Assembly: GCA_025765615.1 (NCBI GenBank)
Contig: JAIVFJ010000065.1
Location: 124,001-188,000 of the forward strand
Length of the DNA: 64,000 bases
Direction of reading: 5' to 3'
From: Zopfochytrium polystomum
Taxonomy: Eukaryota > Chytridiomycota > Chytridiomycetes > Chytridiales > Chytridiaceae
The notes under the pieces are model-generated. The model was not told the origin of the DNA, did no database searches, and was given only the letters and a program-made list of their open reading frames with translations. Both the position numbers and the translations under genes were made by a program. This document shows positions 44,465 through 56,436 of this stretch, piece by piece (the stretch's first letter is position 1; every line of letters starts with the position of its first letter).

Positions 44465-45012
44465 TGTTTGCAACCTACTATAATTAGCTGTGAAATAAAG
44501 TGGCTTCCAACATATGGACAGCACAATTGTTGGCTTCGCCAATAGGGCTACCACTTTTATTTGCAAACTTAATGTCACACTCCTTCTATCATGGTTTCAG
44601 CGACCTATTCTGTTTGCCTCTTATCGCAGCCTCAACAAGCTGCTTTCTCCACTTTCAGTAATAAAGTGTCAGTGAAAGACACGATCCACCTCTTTTGCTT
44701 GAAAGACAGACATCAAGGTGGAGTCAGACTTGTCAACACAAACGTGTGACGCAATAAAGTGAAAACGTCGTCTGTCTTCCTTTTGTTGTGACAGAGAGAC
44801 CGACAGAGGGGTATCAAAAAAGAGAGGAGAGACAGAAAGAATCCAGAAAAGGAAAGAAGGAGGAAGGGTTGTTCCAAAGACAGCAGAACAAATGATAAAT
44901 ACTCAAAAATCATCTGTCCTCTCTCTTTCTTTCTTCACATTGCCCAACAGCCCGGCCTCACATCGACTGCAACTGTCTCTCCCCCAAGATCTCTATTCGT
45001 TAAAAGTTTTCG
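44465..45012. other. 5' flank of the SH3 gene
   Basis: No gene supported. The A/G-rich stretch at 44790-44870 is upstream of the ATG at 45013. Confidence 0.4.
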
Positions 45013-46175
45013 ATGTCTGTGACCGGCGGTATTAACATTGGCCTCGTTGTTGGGATTGCTGTTGCTGTCGTTGGCGTCGGAGTCATCTCTATTGTGGCCG
45101 GTGTCCTCTTCTACCGGCGGTCCGTGGGAAAGGGGTTCTTTTCCGCGGAGCGAACTAATCGCCCCGCGAAAGCCACCCCAGCTGCTCCTAACCTTGCCCA
45201 AATGGGAATCAGTTCAGCTGCCTTAGAGGAGGGCGATGGAGGAGGCGGCGGTGCCGAGGGTCCGGGGAAGAACTTAGGCCCTCAGGCCGCCGGGTTTCCT
45301 TTCGCAGGAGAAGATGATGATGATGACGACGACTACGAAGAGGAGGATGGCAGCGCCTCTGTTCCATCTGCTGCAGTGAGTTCACAGTCTACTTGTCCAT
45401 CTTTTCCAACCCTGTTCTGAATGGCTTTTAGCGAAAACCTGGTCCGGCGCCGATCCAGCTGCAAACTCTGGTCCCGAACTCCACCCTGCTGGCTAATGCT
45501 GGTGCTGGTGAAAGTTCGCTGACAACTTCGGAACTCAAAGCAAAGCACCCAGCTCAGTCCCGGCCTTACAGCAAAGCAGAGGAAGCTGCCTCATCGTCGG
45601 GTTCCTCCGGCACCCCCGGACCATCCTACCAGCCAGCTCCTGACTATGCTACCATCATGGATCGAAAAATGCAGACCCAAACAGGTGCAGCTGCAATTGC
45701 AGCAGCATCGAGCTCATCTGCTCCTTCATCGGAGGCTACAGCTATTGACGCTGCCACTGCTCTCGCATACGGCATTGATACATCTCTTCCCCCGGCGATT
45801 CAGATGAAGCTATACAAAGAACGATTGCGCGACGGTCCCCCGCCAGCCGATCAGCGAAGCCCAGTCGCAGCTGCCGAAGCCCCAGCTATAACTGTTCTTG
45901 AGCCGAGCTCGTCTCCGATGGCATCTTCTACGCTGTCTCCCTCTGAGTCGGGATTGCCTGCCTCCGACTCGTTTGTATGTGTTCGCGTGTACTCTGCGAA
46001 GTTGAATGACGAACTGGATCTTGCTGTCGGTGACCGTGTTACAATCCACGAAAGCTTCCCGGATGGTTGGGCGAAAGGTCAAAACGAAAGAACAGGAAAG
46101 TCGGGGATGTTCCCACTTTCGGCTGTTGTGGCCGCGGCCCTCGGCGACGGCTCACTGAAAATTTTACAATCTTAA
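45013..46175 (+). CDS. Single-pass membrane protein with C-terminal SH3 domain
   Basis: Exons 45013-45375 and 45432-46175 (56-nt intron, GTGAGT..TTTTAG) give 368 aa in phase. Residues about 8-34 form one hydrophobic helix (LVVGIAVAVVGVGVISIVAG) followed by RR, typical of a type I/III membrane anchor without cleaved signal. An acidic run (about residues 98-109) and a Ser/Ala/Pro-rich linker precede a complete SH3 fold at about residues 302-355: ALYDY replaced by VRVYSAKLND, then ELDLAVGDRVTI, DGWAKGQNERTG and GMFPLSAV. TM-plus-SH3 proteins of this layout (Fus1-like) are common in fungi and link the plasma membrane to proline-rich actin or polarity factors. The exact partner is unknown. Confidence 0.85.
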
Positions 46176-46740
46176 TCAGCGGTCTTGCAAGACTTGAATC
46201 CCTCTATGTTTTTTTGTTCTTGATGCCAATTGGGCTCTTCTTGTTTGCTGTAGTATCGATCACTCCGCGACTCTTGACCTCCTACCCACCTTTATTAGAT
46301 GCAGATTTTTTACGAAAAATTTTAAAGTCTTCGTGGGAGGCTCTGTTGTCAGCATCCGGTCGACGGCGGCAGCTGTCGGCGCCGTCGTAACGGTCCTGTC
46401 CGGCGTCGGGTCGTGCCCAGAAGCCGCCTTGTGCTTCACTCGGCTGGCGCAGTCGCACACACTGTACGCGAACGCCTGACCTGCGTTTTGGTGGCGTTTT
46501 GGAGCCGTCCATTTCATTACCGGTTGAAGGTGTGCAACATTGACGGGTTCAACCTTTCTCCACATTTTTAATTGGTTCAATCCGATTTCAAAACATTTTT
46601 ATTGCTGCGGTTCGCTTGTCTTTCATTCTGAACCAGATCCCCTGACTCCGTTTGTGCCCTTCACAGAAGTAGCATCATCAACATAGACTCCTCCTGCACA
46701 CTCGAAATAGACGTCCCAAGACCTGTCAACACACTCAGGA
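46176..46740. other. Intergenic region
   Basis: 3' UTR of the SH3 gene and promoter of the kinase gene; no further gene. Confidence 0.5.
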
Positions 46741-49700
46741 ATGGACACCGTTGACCCTGCAGCCATCATCGGGTCAACCCTTGTGGACTCCACCGGTCAT
46801 CATGCCGTTGTTCTCACCTCTTTAATCGGCTCTGGCTCATTTGCACATGTCTACCTTGCGGAGGAAGTCCCTTCACTTGGGCAGCAACCTGAGAGAAGGG
46901 CCGTGAAGCGACTTTTCAAGGAGGGGCTAGATGAGCGCCAATTGATCCTGCAGCGGCAAGAGGCGGAAGTGATGAAGTCCATCGAACCACACCAAAACAT
47001 TATCAGGCTTCTAGCAACGGTCGAGGATGATGAGTGCCTTTATTTGATAATGGAGTACTGTGAGCTCGGTAAGTTCTTTATCAAAATGGAGATGGCATTG
47101 ATCCATGTGGTTCGACAGATCTATATGAAGCAATCACTCAACAAGGCGGGTTTCCCGACGATGTAGTGAAAGAAGTCTTCGGGCAGATAGCGGATGCGGT
47201 GATACACTGCCACGCCTCTGGCTTTTACCACCGAGATCTGAAGCCTGAAAACTGCTTGATTTCCGCCGATTATAAAGTGAAACTGGCTGACTTTGGCCTG
47301 GCCACGGCGGATCCATGGTCTTCTGAGATGGGCTGCGGGAGTGTCCGGTACATGGCACCGGAATGCTTCGACCCTCTACACAATGCACCGGAGCCTGCGG
47401 ATAATTTTGCGCCACCGCCGTCCGACGCTCTGGGCTACTCGCCACCTGCTAATGACGTTTGGGCTCTTGGAGTCATCTTGATCAACTTGCTTTTCGGCAA
47501 GAATCCTTGGTTTGAAGCCCACAAGTCGGATGCCATATTCAGCGCTTACTGCAGCAGCAATCCAAACATACTTCGCCAGCAGTTCAACCTGTCCCCGCAA
47601 TTTGATGCGGTGTTAAGAAGAGCCTTTGAGCTGGATCCGCTTAGACGCTGCTCGGTGGCCGATCTGAAGCACATGGTTGAATCAATGACGTCGTTCGTCG
47701 GGACGCCTCCACTGTCTCCGGCTTCGAAACCACCTTACTTCTCATACTCGAACGACAGTATCCTGTGCGGGACTGGCCTTGTCTTGCCCCAGGGGTTCCC
47801 AGTCACGTTACCGGTTGATATGAAAAGCTTTGGTGTGTCCGAGGATCGACATTTCGAACGACTCGCACCTACATTTCCCTCGTCTGTTACAAACGGTCTG
47901 GACTCATCCCTCTCCTCCAAATTCGAATTTGCGGGGCAAGGAGCAATCCTGCCAGAGGCGCAGGATGCTTTACATGAATCTATCGCGGCGAGTACTGGGA
48001 ACGGCCTGCAAAAACAAATGTCAATAGCCTTGGCGGAGAAATTGCTGAGCTCTGACAAGCAGCCCATCGGCGAAACCGATTTGCTCCTCGGAATGGATGA
48101 TGCGCAAGACTCTGCAAGCGATGCCATGGCCGAAGCGGTCACGAATGAGTCTCTGCAGCGAACAACTGCTTTAAGACAATACCGACAGAGCTTCGCATCT
48201 TCTGAGCTTGCTGACGTGGATATTGGTGTCGAACCCCTCACTGAGAGCGGTACGGAAGCAGAAAATTTGATGCTTCAGTCTACTCGCGAACACTTCGAGG
48301 TGGATCATAGTTTGATAATTGCCGGCCCTTCTGTCTCGGAGGTAGCCGGTGACATCTCGGAGGACAGTGGTCTCACTTCCACAGCTCTCTCGATCTCTTC
48401 GTCAAACCCGGTACCCCCAGTGGACACTCCCTCTTCTAGGAGCCGAGACTCAGGATTTGAGTCTGCCGCTGGCACCCCGTCGCGGACCAATACTGCGGCT
48501 GCAGGAGTTAGTCACTCTTTGCCAGCAACCAGCCCGCGCTCGTTGATGAAGTCAGGTATTGATGTACTGATCGAGTCTGCGCCGAGTCCAGTGGTCGAAT
48601 CAGCTGATCGAAGTGTTCGGGCTGGTCCCTCGAGCAAGCAAATTATGAATGTAGATGAAGTCAATGGACTTACCAATGCCGTGGGCGTCCTGGATGCGAT
48701 CGAAACCCTTCGACTCGCAGAATTGCCTAGCTCAGAGCCTATTCCCCAATCGCTTCTCGGCATGATCGGGCGGCTTGAATCAGAGAAATGTCCACCGGAC
48801 AATGTATCTTTTGAACTACCATCGGCGACCCGTCGGATACTCAGAACGTCGAAGATTTTCAAGATTGGAAAAAGTCGAACACCCCAACCTCCTGAAACAA
48901 ATGATCTCCAAGATTCAAACACGCGAGTGCGGCCGGGAGCAAAGACTGGGCGAGTAAGCCCCAGAGGGTGGTTCTCTGTTGCAATGATTCGTGAGTCTCC
49001 TGGTCGTCCGGCTGACCACAATTCGGAATCTCGTCCAACGGGAGTAATTGGCTTACTGGGACTACGTCGAAGGAAAACCTCCACTGACATGACCTCCCCC
49101 GATGCATCACCTTCGGCGGTCGATCGATCTTTCGTCCGCCGCTCCTCTTGGCGGACCCCTTCGCCATTGCGAACGCACGAAAGGCGAACGCCACGTGGCC
49201 GAAGAGAGTCAGAATCAAGCACGGACGTCGCTGTAGAAGGCCAAACGGATCTGGACTCTCCAAGATCTAACGCCATTGACAGAGAATCCGAACATCGACT
49301 TCGATCGCCTTTTTCATTTGGCTCAATTAAAAGGGCCTGGCAGACTATTCGGATTCGGTCTGGCCAGCCACAGTCCTCCGCATCAACAAACAGTGGATTC
49401 GAGCGGGATCTGCCACCTCGCCCGGCTTCAGCAAACGACATTCATTCACCTTATCAACAAACAACTGGAAGAACTCCTCGACGTCCTGGTTGGAGACGTC
49501 CTGGTGGGAAGTCGTTGTTGGGTGGTGAATTGTTTTCTCCGTCTCAATGCGCCACCCCGTCTCCTTTGACCAGCCGTGGTGCTGAATTGGGAGGAACGCC
49601 CCTCTTTGTTGAATCCTTATCGACCAGCAATGACGGCGCCAACGACGAACTCATTGTCTGCCCACCTGTCCCGCCAAAGGATTATGTTATTTCGAAACCT

Positions 49701-49763
49701 TCCATTCCGGCTCCAATTTTGAAACATTCGCACCGATCTTTGAGTGCTCCCCCACATGTGTGA
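46741..49763 (+). CDS. Ran1/Ksp1-like Ser/Thr protein kinase with long tail
   Basis: Exons 46741-47068 and 47119-49763 (50-nt intron, GTAAGT..GACAG) code for 990 aa. The kinase domain (about residues 20-310) is complete: Gly loop GSGSFAHVYLAEE, ATP-binding Lys in RRAVKRLF, hinge MEYCELGDLYEAI, catalytic HRDLKPENCLI, DFGLA, MAPE and an NDVWALGVILINLLFG helix F. The hinge and HRD context are typical of the fungal Ran1/Pat1-Ksp1-Sks1 group, which regulates meiosis or nutrient response. About 680 residues of Ser-rich, probably disordered tail with many basic RRxS-like sites follow. All catalytic residues are present, so activity is expected. Confidence 0.9.
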
Positions 49764-49817
49764 ATGTCGAAACCACCCTCTTCTTTTTGCACCATTCCCC
49801 TTTATCTTATTTCTCAC

Positions 49818-50395
49818 TCAACGAAAATAAAACTTTCTGTTGGACCAGAACGCAGGTTCGCGAGGTGCTAACGGCAGCGACTGACCGGCTTGGTTCTCTT
49901 TGAAGAAAAAGGCTAGATCCAAATAGAGCGTGACCTCTGAGGAGGTACGGGGCGGTTGTTTGAGCAGAAGCAAACACAGGAGAAGCGGCGTGCACCTGAC
50001 AGCTTCAGGTAAGCGCCGATACGTCACCTGATGCATTGGGTCTTGGGGCGTCCACCAGTGTCCAAAGTGGTAAGACTGCATTCCTAGTGGGCCCAGTAAC
50101 GCTCCAACCAAAATGCTTTACCTTGACCTCAACAACCTATCGCACACTGACGAGAAGACATCAAGTACAGATTCAAGAATGGGGATGGGCTGCTTAAAGT
50201 ATTCAGGCGTGTAAAGGAGTCCTCTGATTGCTCCTGGTACGGTTGGTAAAGTTGGATCAGTGGTGTCCAACTTTGGAGGCCAATCGAATAGCGTATAGAA
50301 GTCGTAGCGGGGTCTGTCACAGCTTGTTGGAAAGAAGATATTCACTCCTTTCAAATGCAGTATTAAAAACGCGGATTGAATCACAGAGTTGGTCG
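49818..50395 (-). other. Possible truncated host gene next to a Copia fragment
   Basis: The minus strand has coding-like segments (DRPRYDFYTLFDWPPKLDTT and YFKQPIPILESVLDVFSS) ending near a GTAAAG donor at about 50120, followed by another open stretch. Upstream it is cut at about 50395 by a Copia RT fragment. No family recognised; frames also shift near 50320. This may be a gene broken by the element. Confidence 0.3.
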
Positions 50396-51760
50396 GGAGA
50401 GGGTGCCGAAAATTTCGCATCCACCTCAAGCACAACACTGAAGGCATCTGGATGGGTCTAGACAAATACAGCAGGACAATCCTCACTGAAGAGAAAATGT
50501 GGGACAACCTGGACATTGCATCAACTCCAATGTCTATCACCTTTATGCATGACGAAACATCAATAGAACTCAGTGAGAGTGACTCAAGCTGCTATCGATC
50601 CACATTCATAAAAACTCATTATCTTGCAACACAAACTCAACCAGATATCACATTTGCAACAAATGTGCTCTCCCAGTTCCAACTGAAGCCACACCAGTGC
50701 CATTGCAATGCACTCCGCTGCCTGCTTGTTACCTCCAAGGCACCTGGGACTACGGATTATTCTACAGGTGAAGCCACAAGCCACTACAGCTCTTCACAAA
50801 TGACACCCTTGAACCAGCTGCATTGATGCATCCTATGGGGGTGAGCCTGGAGACTGCACAATGCGCACTGGATATGTCTTCTTCCTCATGGGCGCCGCCG
50901 TCACTTGGGTCTCACGCAAACAACATCGAGTATCGCTATCCTCCATGGAAGCAGAATACCACTCACTTTCTGAAGCCTTCCAAGAAGCACAATGGCTCTT
51001 AGCCGTATTATCAGAGTTGCAACTCCCCGCACAGCGGCCACTACCAATCCTCGAGGACAATCAATCTGCAATCGCACTAGTGCTCAACCCTCTCACACAT
51101 GCTCGCACAAAACACATTGACATACGTGCTCATTTCCTCTGACAAGGCGTAGCCACTGGAGAGATCACTGTACACTACATACCAACCAGTGACCAGATCA
51201 CAGACATTCGCACAAAACCACTCTCAACGTCTCAGCACCAGCGACTGACCTCACTACTTGGTCTCCAACCCTGCTCTGACCTTTCAAACACCCTTTTGGT
51301 CAAAGCCTCAGACGACGCACGCTTTGCACAACAGGTGCTACACCCACGGCCATTGTGTGGGGGGTGTTAGGCAGAGCAGCAAGAGGTACAAGACAGACCT
51401 GAACCTATTGTGACTGTCAGTTATCGTTCTCACAATGCCCATTGGGAGAGCGAGCCACCACCAATGCAGATCCAGGTCGCTTGCACTGTTGACAAATACT
51501 TCAAGTATTGAGTGGAACGGAATCCTGGTGTGAACAGTTTTCCTCCTCCTCTGCTCAAGCAGATAATATAGGAAAGGTTTTTACCCTGTGCCAGTCACGC
51601 TTGCCTAGCAACTATTGTAGCATGCATATCATCATTATGTATCAATGATTAATAACAGAGTTTTTTTCTTTTTCTCCAAGTTGGGGAGGAGGACCAGCCA
51701 CAAACACATCTCCACTTCATTCAATCCTTCCAATCACTCACTCAGAGTAGACTGTTTACA
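50396..51760 (+). mobile_element. 3' fragment of a Copia element (B family) with LTR
   Basis: It begins within RT (TEGIWMGLDKYSRTILTEE) and runs through RNase H to a complete LTR (51365-51760). No 5' part or 5' LTR is present. From about 50875 to 51340 it is almost identical to Copia B (20508-20960), while the RT part and LTR are more diverged. Confidence 0.85.
51365..51760 (+). mobile_element. 3' LTR of the Copia fragment
   Basis: 396 bp, from TGTTAGGCAGAGCAGC to GACTGTTTACA, preceded by GTGTGGGGGG. It lacks the GACTGACTGG block found near the start of the 21005 copy. Confidence 0.85.
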
Positions 51761-52038
51761 AAAGGAATACCTGCTCCTAAAGTCTTTATTGATGTGGCTG
51801 CCATGCCCCACGTTGAGATTGAGGGTGTGCAGAGAAAGCTCCAAATTTTGTTGAAGGTCGAACTGTGTCAAACGCCTCCCTCTTTGCTGGAATCTGTCGC
51901 TGCTGGGTCTGGGCATTGACGGCCAGAACGCATTTGCTGTTATCCGCAGAGGGTTGGATGGCCCGCATGTAGCGGGTTGCTCTTTTCCAATTGCTTCTTC
52001 TTCTGTCCCCTTTTATTGCAAGGTACCCACTGCCCAAA
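51761..52038. other. Short spacer
   Basis: Non-repetitive sequence with no supported gene, ending with the left copy of the CCAAA target duplication. Confidence 0.4.
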
Positions 52039-52288
52039 TGTTATGAATCACCTTCTGGAAACCTCTGGAACCTTCTAGAACATTCCTTCATGGAACCTTG
52101 TGGAACATTCTGGAACCTTCTTTTGCTTTCCTGACTTTACTTTGAGTCTGGACAAGGAAGACTCTCAAAAGGTATGAAAGGGGGATGGGGGACATGTCCC
52201 AACCCTCAAGTGAATTATTGTTTACAATACAATCATCACTCCTCTCAGTTCCTTGGCTGCCTTGCCCTGTCCTGCCATGTTCCTGACA
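52039..52288 (+). mobile_element. Solo LTR (TGTTATGAATC family), TSD CCAAA
   Basis: 250 bp, starts TGTTATGAATCACC, ends TTCCTGACA. Perfect target duplications CCAAA at 52034-52038 and 52289-52293. Confidence 0.9.
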
Positions 52289-52571
52289 CCAAAGCCACAG
52301 TTGAGAGGCAGACCACAGCCCGAGAGACATCTCTGGGACGCAGTACCTGGTAGGCACAGAGTTAGGAAACTTTCAGGTGGCCTTGGTGGGAGACAATGCA
52401 CACCCATCACCCTGATGTGGCCAAAATTCCATGGGGTAAAGAACAATGATGAGGCGTCTGACCTGTGGATGGAAACCTCGGGAGCCTTATCAAGCACTCG
52501 CACAGCACTTCAATTTGAATAGAGTTCTCCTAATTGCCTTTACTGTAGTCATTGGGGACATGCTTTTTTTC

Positions 52572-52656
52572 GATGTATTAATTTTTTTTTTTCGTTTCTT
52601 TTCTTCTCTTTTCTTGTCTTTCTCTTCTTTTCTTTCTTTCTTTCTTTTTTCTTTCT

Positions 52657-52709
<53 letters not shown>

Positions 52710-52724
52710 TTCTTTTCTTTCTAA
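52572..52724. repeat. TTTC microsatellite upstream of the ABC-F gene
   Basis: About 130 bp of nearly pure pyrimidine sequence, the last half consisting of perfect TTTC repeats. It lies about 90 bp before the ATG of the ABC-F gene, inside its presumed promoter. Confidence 0.9.
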
Positions 52725-52812
52725 ATATTTCGAGTGAAAGCGGTTTGGGATCTTCTTTTTGCGAGAGGAACGACGAACGAACACGAACAGTGCAACAAAG
52801 CAGACCAGAGAC

Positions 52813-54942
52813 ATGGTGAGAGTGGGAGAACCCATCATTTGCCCCTCCCGACCCAAGCTAACTGCTCAACTTCTTTCGTTCGGCGGGGTTTGCGCTCGCT
52901 CCATATCCGTTGATCATGTTCCAATGTTGGAACTCCCGCGTCAAGCCCCCCAAAGCAGGAAAGGAGAAGCGAGCAGAAAAGAAGGCAGCTAAAGCCGCTG
53001 ACAAGAAGGCTGTGGCAGAGAAGGCAGCTGCTGGAAGTTCCTCCTCCATCCAGGTAGAATCGGTCTCGGAGGATCTTCAGAAACTCTCCGTGGATCCAAA
53101 CAGATCGTGCGCAGGCGTTTTGACCTCCCAAAAGGACTCGAGGGATGTGGGGTATCCGGCCTTTAACAGAGAGATCCACCACAAAATACTGAAGATCGTT
53201 CGCACATCTGCACCTCAAACGAACAGATCAAGGTCGAAGGATTCGCAATGACGTTCTTCTCACAAATACTGATTGCCGAGTCGACAATTGAATTCAATTT
53301 TGGTCGGCGGTACGGTCTTATTGGCCCCAACGGCTGCGGAAAGTCTACCTTCTTGAAAGCGTTGGCTGCCCGCGAGGGTACCGATTCCAGAGCATATCGA
53401 CATTTACCTCTTGAACGAAGAGTTCCCACCAACGGAAATGACTGCCCTGAAGGCTGTTATCGAGTACGCTGAGAAGGAATTAAAGGTTCGGTGCATCATG
53501 TTGTTGAGTTGCAAGTGGTAACATCCTGGTCCGCGCAGAACCTTGAAGCGCGAATGGAGGAAATAATGACAGACGACCCTGAAAGCCCGCTACTTGATGA
53601 TATCTACGAACGAATTGAGTCCTTGGATGCTTCAACCTTCGAGGTGCGAGCAGCATCGATTCTTCACGGACTCGGGTTTTCGGCCCGCCCGCATGCAGTA
53701 CAAAACCAAAGACCTGTCTGGTGGATGGCGGATGCGCGTTGCACTTGCTCGTGCACTGTTCGTGAAGCCGACCCTTCTTCTGCTCGATCAACCCACAAAC
53801 CACCTCGACCTCGGTGCTTGCGTCTGGCTTGAAGAATACCTCAAAACCTACAATCGTATCCTCGTTTGTATCTCTCATTCAACTGATTTCCTGAACAATG
53901 TTTGCACAAACATCGTTGAATTCACGCCTAAGAAAAAGCTCGCTTACTATGGTGGTAACTTCGACACTTACGTTAAGACGAAAGCGGAGTTGGAGGTCAA
54001 CCAGATGAAAGCATACGAAAAGCAACAAGCTGAGATTGCCCACATCAAGCAATTCATCGCCTCTTGCGGGACCTACGCCAACTTAGTCCGGCAAGCAAAA
54101 TCGCGACAGAAGATTCTTGACAAAATGATCGAGGACGGGCTCATAGAGCCTGTTGAGAAGCTCCATCGGTTCAAGTTTTTCTTTAATTGCGCTGGAAAAC
54201 TTCCTCCCCCTGTACTATCTTTCACCGAAGTCGACTTTGCCTACTCAGGGGATATGAAAAAGGATCCGATCTACAAGAAACTTGAGTTCGGAGTTGACAC
54301 TGACTCCCGTATTGCTCTCGTCGGCCCTAACGGAGCTGGCAAGTCCACTCTACTCAAGTTGATGCTTGGCACTCTAAACCCGACTAATGGAAGTATTGCG
54401 CGGCACTCTCACCTTAAGCTTGCACACTACTCCCAACACTCTGCGGACCAGCTTGACCTCACTATGTCTGCAGTTGACTACCTTCGGAAGCAGTTTCAAG
54501 AAATGCCTCAGGACATTTCGCACTGGCGGCAGAACGTGGGTCGGTTCGGCCTGACGGGCTCCAGCCAGCTTTGCCCGATGGCGCAGCTGTCGGACGGTCA
54601 GCGGGCACGCGTTGTATTTTGCCAGTTGGCTTTGAATGCCCCAAGTGTGATTTTGTTCGACGAACCGACTAATGCTTTGGATATCGAGACAATTGACTCC
54701 CTGGCGATGGCCATCAACGAGTTTGAGGGTGGCGTGGTACTGGTATCCCACGATTTTCGACTTATCTCGCAAGTCGCCCAGGTTAGTTCTTCGCCTCGAT
54801 TGGCCTTTTGAAAACTGACGAACGTATATATTTGCAGCAAATATTTGTTTGCGAAAAGGGTGAAGTTAAATTGTGGAAGGGCTCGATTATGTCCTACAAG
54901 GAACACCTAAAGAAAGAGGTGATGAAGGACATGAAATTGTAG
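52813..54942 (+). CDS. ARB1: ARB1/ABCF2-type ABC-F ATPase with two apparent +1 indels
   Basis: Exons: 52813-52815 (only the ATG), 52946-53146, 53233-53485, 53539-54781, 54838-54942. After removing one extra G at 53376-53378 and one extra C near 53684-53690 the total is 1803 nt, 600 aa, the size of Arb1. It starts [23 protein letters not shown]1: [36 protein letters not shown] with Q in place of the usual catalytic E. NBD2: [29 protein letters not shown]. Linker block [20 protein letters not shown] is typical of fungal Arb1, a soluble factor for ribosome biogenesis. From memory, yeast Arb1 also lacks the Glu in NBD1. The two frameshifts sit in GGG and CCC runs, so sequencing error is more likely than a pseudogene. 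Confidence 0.88.
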
Positions 54943-55599
54943 TTACCAAACTCAAACTGGGTCTATACTTTTTCTTGGTTCTGGCTGCAGTATTTTGTTT
55001 CTTCGTTGATAATCTTCACTTTCTTTTCGTCTGCTGCTCTGGCAATGTGCTTTTTCAGTCAAGGGCCATTTGTCATTTTGTTATTCTCAGTTGTTTGAAT
55101 CGGAGATTCGAAGTTCACCTCTGTGGGCCGCGGCCCCCCAAGACCATGGCGCTGCCCTCGTCATTCTCCTCATCTCCCCTTCGCTTCATAATCCGTGCCA
55201 AAAGAACGGGTCTAAGTCCGAGAATGTGATAGGGGTAGTCAAACCTGGAAAAAGGGCCGTGTTTTGGCACAAAAACCCTAAAAGCGCTTTTGTGGAAAAA
55301 CAAAATCTGGTCGTCACCTCTTACCGATAATTGGGGATCCTCAATTTTGGATGTTGTCTCCAGTAGCTACCTAACATTTCGTTAGCTGGTCCTTGCCGGT
55401 CGGTCGCAATTAATGGAGAGCGACAGGCAAGGTTCGCCAGGGAACTTTCCAGAAAATTGCGTTCAAAATTGAGCATCCCTATTACACTGTAAACGGATCT
55501 CCCAATATGCTCTTGTGTTTCTTCCTGGCTTTCTCTGGAAGTTTTGGTGCAGCTGGGGGCGTGTTCTTATCAGCCATATTTTTCTGGGATTTTGTTCAA
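54943..55599. other. Intergenic region
   Basis: 3' flank of the ABC-F gene. No gene supported; several short ORFs are random. Confidence 0.5.
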
Positions 55600-56031
55600 C
55601 AGGTAAGCATAGCAAAAGTGAATCAGATAACAGTGCACAGCTCTGGTGTTGGAAGTGACAACATGACAGGTTGGATTCTGTGCTACTGCAATTAACATCA
55701 TCTCCAGTGGGCCTTACTTGGGGCACTGTAGGCATGACTGAGGAAGGTTGGACTGGGGTGGCAGACTGGCAATGTAAATCAACCAAAGGTCCACAAACGC
55801 CGATGTCCCAGCTTGCAGCCTACTGTGGCCTGGACCTGTGCCAGAGGAGGTGGAGTTCTGAGCAGGGAGCAGCACCAACCAGGAGGCAGTTATTCTACTT
55901 TAGTGCCCAGGTGAGACGTGGGTTGAGGGCAAGCTGTGTATTTGGGGAGTGGTTGCCTCACCTCATAGGGCACTGGGGGGGAGCCCATACCAGCATTGTG
56001 CAGAAGGCTCACCTGTCCTTGCTTTCTTTTG
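55600..56031 (+). repeat. 430-bp repeat, related to 3985-4430
   Basis: Matches the insertion in Copia A in inverted orientation, from AGTGAATCAGATAACA to AGGCTCACCTGT. It joins directly to a Copia LTR at 56032. Confidence 0.65.
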
Positions 56032-56436
56032 TGTTAGGCGGAACTGACTCAGCAAGAGGCACAAGACGGACCCAAACATATTGTAACTGTCAGTTATTGT
56101 TCTCACGATGCCCGTGGGAGAGCGAGCCACTGGCAATGCAGACCAGAGCGCTGGCTTGCACTGTTGACAAATACTCTAAGTATAAAGTGGAACAGAAACC
56201 AGTGTAAACAGTTTTCCTCCTCCTCTGCTCAAGAAGATAATATTGGAGAGGTTTTTACCCTGTGCCAGTCACGCTTGCCTAGCAACCATTACAGCGTGCA
56301 TATCATCATTATGTATCCATTATTCATAACAGAATTTTTCTCTTTCTCTCCAGGTTGGGGAGAAGGACCACCCACAAACACACATCTCTACTTCATTCAC
56401 TCCTTCCACTCACTCACTCAGAGTAGACTGTTTACC
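56032..56436 (+). mobile_element. Copia LTR (TGTTAGGCGG family) in a repeat mosaic
   Basis: About 405 bp, TGTTAGGCGGAACTGACT to GACTGTTTACC. The flanking bases (TTTTG and GTTTC) do not form a target duplication and the two sides are unrelated repeat families, pointing to rearrangement after insertion. Confidence 0.85.

Noticed and set aside
48512..49441. 309-aa minus-strand ORF inside the kinase tail
   Set aside because: Lies wholly within the 865-codon plus-strand frame continuing from a complete kinase domain.
53682..53690. A 4-bp tandem duplication (CCCG) in the ABC-F gene
   Set aside because: Alignment with the Arb1 spacing between GLGF and KTKD, and total length divisible by three, require only one extra base, so a single C insertion is the simpler view.
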